Below are positions 24,540-34,950 of a stretch of DNA of 64,000 nt, piece by piece; the first letter of the stretch is position 1; each line of letters begins with the position of its first letter. The notes beneath the pieces were generated by a model that made no database searches, was not told the DNA's origin, and saw only the letters and a list, made by a program, of their open reading frames with translations. The stretch lies in the NCBI GenBank assembly GCA_019914995.1, contig CM034142.1, positions 5,413,031 through 5,477,030 of the forward strand. The letters run 5' to 3'. The position numbers and the translations under genes were made by a program. The DNA is from Acanthochlamys bracteata. Its lineage: Eukaryota > Streptophyta > Magnoliopsida > Pandanales > Velloziaceae.

Positions 24540-25009
24540 ATGCAAGCGTAAATCCATAAGCTTCGTCATTACCTTATTGCCTAAACACACTGCAGTTGAA
24601 ATGAGGCCAGCGAAAAACCACCAAAATACTTTCGCACCCTCAATTTTTATACCATGAGTCTCCTTCTTCGTACGGTCCTTTACCCATTCTTGTAACCAGA
24701 CGACATCACCTTCCGACGCATGTCGTCAGGATTGTACACATTAGATAATATGGATGCTAACGCGCTAGGCACATCCTCTTCTTCTATTGGCTTTTTAAAA
24801 AAAGTGCATGTGCTATATCCGATTTGGCATATTTTTTCTGGATCGTCGACGCTCTTTTCATACAACATCCGAACCTGAAACTGGTCCACAAGGGCCTTCA
24901 TCTATGACTTCACAATGTCAACAATTATGCTTTTCAAATTCGTTACCTCAGTCCTTATTACTGCCACATCTCGACTCCGTCTGTTGAATTCTGATGAGGT
25001 TGGCTGCAT
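24540..25009 (-). pseudogene. unrecognised broken protein gene with membrane-like segment
   Basis: Reading leftward from an ATG at 25009: MQPTSSEFNRRSRDVAVIR, a heptad-like stretch (TEVTNLKSIIVDIVKS), one TAG, then an open frame 24901-24680 containing KSVDDPEKICQIGYSTC and EEEDVPSALASILSNVYNPD. Near 24715 the frame shifts, and the continuation reads LQEWVKDRTKKETHG, then a hydrophobic stretch FWWFFAGLISTAVCLGN (one likely membrane helix), ending at a possible GTAATG donor near 24571. I do not recognise the family. One stop and one shift separate otherwise coherent coding-like parts, so it may be a young pseudogene, or exons joined incorrectly by eye. It lies 2.3 kb upstream of the Ulp1 relic and could belong to the same element. 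Confidence 0.35.
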
Positions 25010-25517
25010 GATTGTTGGTGAATGTTCCAAATGATGAACGTCTTCAGGTTTGAAATTTTGTCTTTAGGTTTTTTACGTAATTCTCATCAGAAATTTGAAA
25101 AGCAGATAGATGTTTATGTTGCATATAGGAGATTTTATAAAAGTAGATAATTTGAGAGTGGAAGATCAATGGACTTGCGCCATTAATAATTGGAAGATGG
25201 AAGGTTAACGATTTTGAACTGTATATGTGGAAGATGGAAAGCCAAACCTATTTAGTGAGATTAGTCCTCGTATTGGGCACTATAGTTATAGTGGCGTTAT
25301 ACTTGATAATCACAACATAACACATCTCCTTTGAGCAAACATCCATTAGCTCCTTCTCTATGCCTGTGAAAACAGCTTGAGTTGAACTCGCCATAAATGA
25401 CCCTAAAAGCAAGTGTGAAGTAACATAGTTCTGTGTGATGATCGACTACCGAGTTCAACTCAAGCAGTACACAAAGACATAAAGAACGAGCTAGTTGATG
25501 TTATCTTATATATATAT

Positions 25518-25744
25518 AGTTTGACAGTGCTTTTGGAAAAAGAGCTTTTTTGAAACAAAAAATATTCTAAATTTTTTTTGACATGACATATATTTGTTTA
25601 ATCTAAAAAAATAAATAATAATAATAAAATATCACGATGTAAATTTTTAGTTTTTTTCAAATTGTTTTAAAACTTTTCTAGGTAGAAAGTTTTTCAAAAG
25701 CGTGAAATCAAAAGTAGATGATAAGGAATCCCCAAAAGCACCAT
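25518..25744. repeat. hAT-like MITE R3, degraded copy
   Basis: Begins with a 'ttgacagtgcttttgg' stretch followed by 'aaagagcttttttg', and ends 'cccaaaagcacc'. This is the same layout as the better copies at 49914-50172 and 59268-59501 (termini like GGGTGCGTTTGG, AT-rich core). The termini are eroded. Confidence 0.45.
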
Positions 25745-27339
25745 CCACCCAATAGGGATAATCTACGTTATAGGTGCAACTTTCCCTTCTACAGTCAAGG
25801 TCATCATCAACATCTTTTTCGATGAACGTGTGTCGATGTTTTTAACTGTTCAATATAATTGAATGCTCCAGTGTTGTGAATTTCATTAATTTATTATTCA
25901 CCTATTATGCCGGAGAGCTGATAACACCGAACTGGTGCCCGCTCCTTGGTTCCCCTTAGTAGCCTAGTACTCGAGTGTCAGTATTTTTCTCGAGTTACAA
26001 CTACGGATGAGTGCCCATACCTTGGCCTCGAGTCATGTGTTGCACAATTTGGGCCACTTTTCCATGCAAGAGGATATACTTGAGGATCAAGCTTTGAAAG
26101 CAATGACAGCATACGACTAGGCATGCTGACCAACTGCTTCGTGGGTGTGCATGCATTTGTTTTGGGTAATATAAGAAATATCTTAATGATTGTAGGCAGA
26201 TTTGGTGTGGAACAGCGCCTCCCCATTTTACCTATAAATATGTAAACATGTTATCGTTAAGCATGATGAATAGAATCCTTATTTATTTACCTTAGATAGT
26301 TTAGTTGTATTTAGTGGTAGACTGGTAGTCTTCTTCTCTCCTCGAACAGAAAGCTTTCTCCATTGCATGGTGATGTGTAACAAAGTACGACTTCAATGAA
26401 GTTCTACAACTTCTCGACCTTGACGAGTTCAACATTTCAACTTTCAAGTATGGCCTAAAACTAATGTATGCATCTCTTGAACAAGTTGAACATGATGTCG
26501 TATATTGCGGCATATTACGATAAAGTTCATAATCACAATTGTAATCCCACTCAATAATAGAACTGTAGTATTAGAGACGCTGCAAAATCTTATCAAAAGA
26601 CATTTTTGTTCTAGTGTTTGTGAGATGCACGACTTCAAAGGGGTAGGAATATCCAAATGTAGCCACGACTATGCACGACTTTCTAATTAATAAAGAGCGC
26701 ACACCTTATCCCTAAATCATGTGGAAATTGTATATACATTCAAACGATTTCACTACTGCCTTATAATCTGAGCATGATCTTGCGCAACCATGATTTAGCT
26801 CTATGCGACCCCTTTGTGCCATCACTTCTCGACATAAAGTAGTTAACGACCTCTTATCAAACTACGTGTCACGGCCAGAATTTGGACCAAAATTTCACTA
26901 ATATAGCAATCCAAAATGGCCCACGTAAGTTCCATATCCTAGAGAGTTATGAACTTCTATAATAATTAGATATTTTCTAGAGTCAAATATTTGTATCGAT
27001 ATTAGGGAGAACATTCTAGAGAAAATTTTCTACATCGTTCGATGAAAATCAATCACCACCATCCATTAAGGAGGAGGGATGTTATAAATACTAGCAACGA
27101 CCCCTCACTTGAGAACAACCGAAAGGTTTTGTAAACATTAAGCCCTTATTACCTCTCCTAAGTGTTCTGGTAAAGTTTTCTTTTACCAGCAAATGTGGAG
27201 AATAAGAAATACTTTAACTTCACAAAGGACTAAAAAAGATGTTAAAAAAGAAATATTCGACATTAACCAAACGGAGTAACATTGAGTAACAATCGGCATC
27301 AACTCAAACGACATGCCGGATTCTTGGCTGGCTGGTGAG
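25745..27339. other. unassigned stretch with a possible solo LTR
   Basis: Mostly without recognisable content. A segment from TGTCACGGCCAGAATTT near 26867 to ...TTTTACCAGCA near 27191, with TATAAATA near 27074, has the look of a short gypsy LTR, but I found no target duplication. Readable peptides near 26380-26510 (+) and 26226-25978 (-) match no family I know. Confidence 0.35.
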
Positions 27340-29250
27340 AGTAGGACGTGACGATGCAGGAGCCTTATCTTTAGGTTCAACCTCAACGTCTTTATTCTAC
27401 TCTAATAAGGATCAACATCTAAGGACAGAGTTGATGATAATGACGATGCAGATCTTTATTCTACCCCTGTTAGAGGACGTCAGAGTTGATGATGACAATG
27501 CAAACCCTTTGGCAGAGCCACTACGACTCGATACTTTAATTCCTCGTTTGCCAACTCCTGAGGATAGTGGAGAAGCTCATATACTGTAACGACCACGCCC
27601 TCAAGTAGAACATCAGACAAGGAACACAGCTATCGAGGCACACAATGGAGGAGCTAAATACGATAAAGCCCATGGTTGAAGAAGTGAAGGAGTTAAAGGC
27701 ACGAATCGAGGCCAAGGTCACAGATATTTTGGCGGAATGAAGAAGCTGAAATTGGCTATGGAACAGCTCCTCCAAGGATGGAGATAGAAGGATGAGAGAA
27801 GAAGAGTGCACAAGGAGGGAGACATAAGTGCTTCTGAGCATAAGAGAGGAGGAAGTATGAGAGAAACGATGGAGAGAGAGCAGGAGAGAAGAAGAAGCAT
27901 GGGCTTACTACCGACATCATCGAAGAAAAGGAAGCCCCTTTGGAAGAAACAAGTGAAGGTTCTCCACAGACACATATAATGATGGTGAAAATAGCACGGG
28001 TTTTCAACAACCCGTTATTGAAGAAACAAGGGAGGATTCTCCTTGTCGAGAACTAACGAAGGGTTCTCCGCACGTATTCAACGTAGAAATGGAAGTTTTA
28101 GAAGAAAGTGAAGGCCCTTAAGGAGAAAGAAGTGAGGGAGATATCGTAGACGGAGAAGCCCCTAACAGCGAGCAAAGAATAAGGAAAAGAGCTGTTGTTC
28201 TAAGAAGTCCTTAGACTCGCCGATTGCGCGAGAGGGCAGAGAAGGAATTGACGACTGTGCAGCCATATAATCCGGATGCGTTGCCTTCAGAAGAAGATGT
28301 CGCCCATTTCCAAGAGTGGTGCAGTCACTAGATCAAGAATAATGAGAACAACCTTTAACTAACTATTTCTTACAAGTGGTGGTTCTTCAATCTCTTCGCA
28401 GCCCCTAAGATATGGATTGCAATAGAGGTAATATTTCCATTGTCAAAAAGTCCACGCATACATACTTTTAAACAATGTTTATGGTATTTATATGTTCTAT
28501 TTGTCTTATGTCGTAGCATCTGGATGAGGTTGTGTACTGGCTGTAGAGAGAATTATCTGAGCTTGGAGCGTTCGATGGCGAGTGCTGGGTCACCGACTCA
28601 ATATTTACGGTAAATTTGTAGATTGACATGGTTACGAGATTTGAAACAATACAAATTTGTTGACGTTAAGTACATTTGTAGTAATGTTGAAATTTTAACG
28701 ACTGAAGTAATTTTCCAGCAATCTCTGTAAGATGATTACAGAAGATATACAGAGATACAGAAACGATTGATGAAAAAGATTTGATATGTGCCCCAAAATG
28801 AATGTAGATATACCACAAGGACATTATTCGCCTGGTGAGGATACTACCTAACCATGGGCAGAGACTAGAAGAGTCGTCCTCCCTATCAACTTAGGGCAGG
28901 AGCATTAGATCGCGGTAGAGCTACTTGAAAAAGGATTTTAATTTGGTGGCATAGCTTGATTTTTGCAATTTGGTCTCTCTCCGATTATGGAAAAATGTAA
29001 CATCTATTCTAACCGGGATTGTTAAATCATAACCTAGAACGACGTTCCAAAACAATCGAATGGGTAAGTTTTTTCCATTCTGGTTGAGACTTTGTATTCA
29101 TGTCTTGATGGAAACTAAGCGATTAAGTTGTGGGATTGTTACTTATTGTAGTGGTGATTGCAAGGCTTTTGTATTAATGTATCTGGAGTATCTTTGTATT
29201 GGTGGGGATTACAGTTTGATCACACAGGAAAGAATTACCCCAATTTAGAC
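27340..29250 (+). pseudogene. Ulp1/SENP-type (C48) cysteine protease gene, transposon-associated, decayed
   Basis: The N-terminal region (27340-28230) is acidic and repetitive, with EETSEGSP-like units. The protease-like part starts near 28230: LTTVQPYNPDALPSEEDVAH, then KWWFFNLFAAPKIWIAIE up to 28427. A GT...AG intron (28428-28516) follows, then HLDEVVYWL-RELSELGAF to 28609, and another intron-like gap to about 28718. At 28861 the reading is RRVVLPINLGQEH-IAVELLE, the conserved PxNLGxxHW region, with the catalytic His kept and the Trp codon turned into a stop. At 29150 CSGDCKAFVLMYLEYL carries the catalytic Cys. Kept intron borders argue against a retrocopy. In plants such proteases are often carried by Mutator-like or CACTA transposons. 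It is certainly broken. Confidence 0.72.
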
Positions 29251-31079
29251 TCAAGAAACTAGTCGACCTCTTTAATCTCGGCAATGCTATTGCCGATGCT
29301 CTGAATAAGAAGCGCCAACCTATGCCAGAAAAAGAATTGAACGAGCTCACGTTCTGTCTAAATAAACACGAAAATAAATGGTTACAATTGGAACTGTAAA
29401 TTTTGATTTATCCTGTAAATATTAGTTTTGGATTAATTATGATATATCTTCTGGTTGGTTGTTGATTCTTAAATTGTAAAATGTGCATCCGTCACTTGAT
29501 TATTTTTTTAATGGATCAGGATGAATGCATCCTCAATTTCGATTTTTTTTTTGAAATTATTAGTTTTGAATGCATCCAGCGATCACAATCACAAACGCTA
29601 TTATGATTGTTGATTACAAAATAATATCTCAAGGATTAGTATCTATGCCGTACCGTGCGACCAATGTCTGGCCGTGTCTGGAAATGTGCGACGCTATTCA
29701 AAAATATCATAGATCACTTTATGGTCACACAAGTGCATAAGAGAGTCGCATATAGTAGCACATCATTTTATGGTCGCACAAGTTCACAAAATGGTGCATG
29801 TAGTCGCACATTTTCAAACCATGGTCATCCACGGTGTATATCTAAAATTTTAAAAGTTCACAAGTGCGGACGTGTCTAGAATACTTCAAGCATCTTAACT
29901 CATATTGTTCAGATGCAATTCCAAATAAATGTTGTAAGCGTAGAGGCTTTAAAGATGACATTGTCAAAAAGCACTTATCTATACTCGTCGATTTCACCGG
30001 CATTGAGACTAAATAACTACAACTTGAAACAAAAATATCATTTATCCTTACTAGTTACTATTACCTCATAATTATTAAACACAAAAAATAAGGAAAACGA
30101 ATCACAAATAAAAAACCATGTGTTCAACTAAGTAAAGAGCCTTCACCTTCTTCACTCATACTGAATCTAGTAATCCGGTGGGCGAGCTGAATACTGAGCC
30201 CTACCTTCCGAGCTGTTAGAGAAGACAACACAGAGACAACTAGAAGATAGATGCAAAGAGGGTGACATAGAGCCAACAACAAAGGCACTGCTGTTGCTTC
30301 AGAATGAGAGACGGTAATACGCAACTTTACTCCTTCCAATTTCAGTGTGCTGCCCTCTTCTGAGTCGAAATCTTGAAGAGGATACAAAGATCGAATACAG
30401 CTCTAACGTTTCCGTTTTGATGTTCTTGGCATTGTATTCAATTTATAATGGCGCACACTAATGTTTTACTTATCTCCTTTTGAAAGCCTCTTGTGTTGCC
30501 AATCAATTTATTCTCTCCTTTAACAGCAAAGGTCAACAGATAAATGTTTTATAAACGTATGCTCTTGAGTTTAAATTTCAAATATAATCTCAGTTGAATT
30601 CTCGTGTTGTCAATCACATTAGCATTGTCGGTTCGCAGCAAAGATCATGTCGGTCAATTTTTATTTTTCTGCAAAAAAAATATATTCTTTCACTCGTCTA
30701 CTATCTCTCTTCATTAACCAATTCAGTCGTGGAACATTGGGCTTTCCAAAAAGCGAGAACTATGTCCCCACACATTATTAAATAAATATCACACATGTAC
30801 GAATGTACTTACAGATGTAGTCGAAAAAGCAGGATAACACGTTCCGGTTTGGGTCGATAATGCAGTCGTAAATCATTATTATCAGGAATATCAACTAAGC
30901 TAATAGATAGCAATATTTTATAACGACGACATAGCTTTTTTTGTCGGTTCTTTTTAAGCTACTGAAAACATCATCTAAATATTAGAAAAGTCAGTAAATA
31001 TACGTTATTGAAGAGTATCAACATATGTGAATCAGCTGCAACAGTTGTGATGTCGACGACTTCACCACTAGATCACGAC
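29251..31079. other. unassigned stretch with one outlying unit of the ~241-bp repeat
   Basis: No gene recognised. At about 29690-29880 one unit of the repeat that forms the array at 31.1-32.6 kb is present: 'cactttatggtcacac', 'gtcgcac', then 'ccatggtcatccacggtg' and 'aaagttcacaagtgcg'. A minus-strand open frame at 30387-30124 (87 codons) shows no family resemblance. Confidence 0.5.
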
Positions 31080-32570
31080 CTCTAATAATGCCAAATCTAC
31101 AAGATGGACACACAATTTCAAAACACGGTAGCCCGCGGAGCATATCTAAAGCTTCAAAAGTTCATAAGTACATGTTGAAATGTACGACCAAAATATGATA
31201 CTGTGCAATCTTATACGATCATAAAAACTGAGCGTCACTTTACAAAAGAGCCCATGATCACTTTATAGTAGCACAAGTTCTTAAGATGGTCGCACATAGT
31301 CGCACATCAATTTATGGTTACATCTAGTCGTACAATTCTAGACCATGGTCGTCTGAGGAGCAGATTTAAATCTTCAAAAGTTCACAAGTAGATGTTGCAA
31401 TGTGCGACAAAAATATGACATTATACAATCTAGTGCAATCATTGTAGCCGAGCGGCGCTTTACAAAGGAGTTCGGGATAACTTTATGATCACACATGTTC
31501 TCAAGATAACTTTATGATAACTTTATGATCAACCAAAATGTGATGTGCCACTACACATCACATTATGGTTGCACAAAAACACAACATAGTCGTATGTAGT
31601 CGCGCAATTCTAAATTATTATCGTCTACGGTGCATATTTAAAACTTAAAAAATTCACGAGTAGATCTCAGAATGTGTGGCCAAAATATGACATTATGCGA
31701 CTTTGTGCAACCATAATTTCCGAGCAATGCTTTACAAAGAAGCTCAGGATCACTTTATGGTCACATAAACCTATAAGATAGTCGCATATAGTCGCACATC
31801 ATTTTATGATCGTAGTATTGTATAATATGGTCGCATGTAGTTGTGCAATTCTATACCATGGTTGCTAACGGTGCCTATCTAAAGTTTCAAAAGTTCACAA
31901 CTAGGTGCCGCAATGTGTGACCAAAATATGATGCTGCGTGACCTTATGCGATCATAATAGCCAAGCGACACCTTACTTAAGAGCCCGGTATCACCTTCTG
32001 TTCACACGAGTTCATAAGATTGTCTTATATAGTCGCCAATCACTTTATAGTCGGAGGAGTCTATTAGATGATGGCATACAGTCACAAAATTGCAGATCAC
32101 GGTTGCCTACGGCGCATATCTAAAGATTCAAAATTTCGCAAATAGATGCCGCAATGTCCGACCAAAATATGACATTGTGCGATCTTGTGTGACCATAGTA
32201 GCCGAACTACGCTTTAGAAAGGAGCCCAGGTTTACTTTATGGTCAAAAAAGTTCACAAGATGATCGCATATAATCCCATATCACTTTAAGGTTGTAAACG
32301 TCAATAAGATGGTCGCATTTAGTCGCACAATTCGAAACCATGGTCGCCCATGGCGTATGTCTGATTCTTCAAAATTCACAAGCAGTTATCGCAATGTGTG
32401 ACCAATATATGACATTGTACGACCTTGTGCGGCCATTAGTTCCCAGTGTCACTTTATAGTCGCATGAGTTAATAAGATAGTCATATATAGTAGCACAATC
32501 CAAAACATGGTCTCTCGCGGGCCGCGGTGCATATGGAATGCTGCGAAGGTTCACAAGTATGTGAAGAAAC
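31080..32570. repeat. degenerate tandem array, ~241-bp unit, about 6-7 units
   Basis: The anchor segment around 'ccatggtcgtc..acggtgcatatctaaa' recurs at about 31122, 31343, 31614, 31856, 32097, 32338 and 32504. The spacings are 221, 271, 242, 241, 241 and 166. Each unit also contains 'cactttatggtcacac', 'gtcgcacatagtcgcac', 'gttcacaagtagatg' and 'caatgtgcgaccaaaatatg'. The sub-motif gtcgcac is itself repeated inside units. Units differ by many substitutions, so the array is old. No coding frame runs through it. It lies between the convergent Ulp1 and FAR1-like relics. Confidence 0.82.
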
Positions 32571-32794
32571 AAAGTTGATAAGTTTCATCTTCAGTCTTTC
32601 TCAGTGCATGAAATTGAATACATTTATATAGTGGAATGTCTAGCCACTGAGTTAAGTTGTTCAAGATGTAAAAAAAAATTTGTCGAAGACTGACTAACGA
32701 ATACGAAACACAGTACAATAGTACATGCTTATAGAAAGTCCGTGGCGAGCCCCATAGGTGTATACTAAAGAAAAATCATCTCATCTCCAGCGTC

Positions 32795-34950
32795 AGAGCA
32801 AACAATTTCCCTTTCTATTTGGATTTGCAAGGCAATTATATTTATCATGTTTAACGCTGGTCCTATTACAGTAAGTACATCTCCTCCCCATCTTTGCGTC
32901 GACTTTCGCAATAGCTTTCTCTAGACATTATTTTATTCTACCGTTGCGATTGGCAAAATGACTCTCTTAAATATTGGGCCTTCCTTTAGTTTCTGAAATG
33001 TTCGGATTCAAAATTTCTATTCGAGAGGCATCAATAATGCCCTGTGCGTTGGCATCGACCGTGCATGAATCAAGGACTGAAGGAATTTCAGGGACTTCAG
33101 GAACGCCATCCCAACTATAAACCTTCAGTAGCATGGAGAGTTTCTACAAATGCTACCGCATTAATTGGAAGGTTTCCTCTGTCGTGCCCGCTTTGATAGA
33201 TCGGAAGCATAGAGAGCTGCATAGTTTTGGCTAGATCGGAAGCATCATGGCCACTAGAGAGCTGCATTAGTTCGACACTAATTGATAGGCAACCAAAGAG
33301 AGCTGCATAGTTTTCACGAGGTCGGAAGCATCATGGCCACTAAATGGTCCTCCAACATTATCGCCTGTATTTGTTGTTCCATTTCATCCACCTCTTAAGA
33401 ATAAAGTGAACGGGGATGTTCATATCGGGCGTCATTGAAATTTTGATAAGATGCGCACAAAGAATCCCTAGAAACTAAAAAAGTTGGCATTCGTAACTAT
33501 CTTCTTTTGTTAATGTGTTGAACTCCACCCTCCACAGTTGGTGATCACTTGGCATCCAGGTCCTGTATCCGTCACTACTATCTTCACCAGACAATAGATC
33601 GTCTTCAGAAACAGCTTTATTATATTCTTGTTTCAATCTCTCTAACACATTCCTCATGTATATTTTTGTTGCACTTTTCAAGATATACGCAAGATCATAG
33701 ACAATTTGTTGGGAGTGCTCGGTAACATAATTCTCATTTGTTGCTATCTACAAAATGGCAAAGAGTTATTGTGGGATTGAAATAATTTCTATAAGCAGAC
33801 TTAGAGGGTTTAGCATGCTCGGTAGTGTTAGTTCCAGCATAGAATATATCTAAATGTAAACGGGCGCCTAACTTTCTCGGATATCGTATAATCCTTGAAG
33901 CCACTCGTTCTGCTGCAACCCGGATGCTGATATTAATTTCTCCCACATCTTTGCAAAAAGAACTAGCTTAAAACTTTCTTGTATACAACTTCTTATCGGC
34001 TTCTTGAAATTTGACATTTTAGAAAAAAATGTGTAGCAACTTTTTAGCGAAGTTTTTCATAATATGCCAATGCCAAAATCTATGTGTTGTATTAGAAAAT
34101 ACCTTCATGACAGCTGCAGTTATAACACTATCTTAATCTGTGATGATTGCATATGGGGCACGCCTGCCTATAGCATTGAGCCAAGTTTCCAAAAGATACT
34201 TCAAAGAACCCTGTTCTCGCACAAAAGCAATGCGCATTAAAATTGAATTGTCTGTTGGTTGTGGTTAACTTCAGTAAATTGTGAGAATTGAATATCATAT
34301 AAATTCTTGTGATACATGGTGTCAAATAAAACAATATCATCAAAATACTAAAATTGTAGACGTGAGCGACCATCTATCCAGAAGAAGTTAATTACCCTCG
34401 ATTCGCTATCGGTCTAAATCGTATAGAAAAATTTGGATCTTATATTCTCTTCTTCTTAAACCAATTCAGAGCTGCGGTAGCATCACCTGGCATTTGTTTC
34501 TTGTACTTTTTCAAGGGATTCAAATAGTTCCAATAATCTCAGTCGTCAAATCGGCTTGTGACCCAGCAAGTATATCGGTAATTTTATGGACAGCTATGTC
34601 TTCCTCCCAAAATGAATCTACTAGCATCCTCACTGCAGAGGCATTTATCTATTACTAGGTATGCGTATCTTTTTTGTCGGGCTTATTATATGATGAGTGT
34701 GATCTTTTACAAAACTCACCACTCTCCACGTACAATCAACATCCCATTTCAATCTCATCGATTAAACACATCTGTATTTAACCGTACTTTTATTTCTCTT
34801 CTTATTTCCATCTTTCACGGAGGCATCATCTATCTTATTCCTTTCGTGTACTCTGTAATACCCAAAAAATTCACAAGTCAATGTAGTGGCATTTACCTCG
34901 CCAGGACGCTTTAATTATCTCTTTCTCGTAGTTCGAAGCACGACGCTGCA
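32795..34950 (-). pseudogene. FAR1/FHY3-like (MULE-type transposase) gene, broken
   Basis: Reading leftward: near 34770-34640 a FAR1 DNA-binding domain end (WDVDCTWRVVSFVKDHTHH, then SPTKKIRIPSN). At 34440-34130 the transposase core (NFFWIDGRSRLQF, FDDIVLFDTMYHKNLYDI, VNHNQQTIQF), matching the plant pattern FFWVDARSR...DVVSFDTTY. At 33950-33830 MWEKLISASGLQQNEWLQGL, then YDIRESWAPVYI. At 33681-33480 the region before the SWIM finger (ending DSYECQLF), then LGILCAHLIK. Near 32980-32830 the usual tail ETKGRPN...CLEKAIAKV and a zinc knuckle CTYCNRTSVKHDKYNC. All regions are present in order, but with about ten stops or shifts. FAR1 genes derive from Mutator-like transposases; this could be a transposon copy or a dead cellular gene. 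Confidence 0.82.

Noticed and set aside
26867-27191. Solo gypsy LTR with TGTCACGG start and TATAAATA box
   Set aside because: Suggestive layout only; no second copy in the window and no target duplication, so it is mentioned but not called.
27536-28010. Overlapping minus-strand open frames opposite the Ulp1 relic
   Set aside because: They mirror the acidic, Glu-rich plus-strand coding region, which gives Leu/Ser-rich shadows.
31080-32570. CRISPR-like reading of the spaced repeats
   Set aside because: Units are about 241 bp, repeats lack constant length or unique spacers, and the genome is a plant's.
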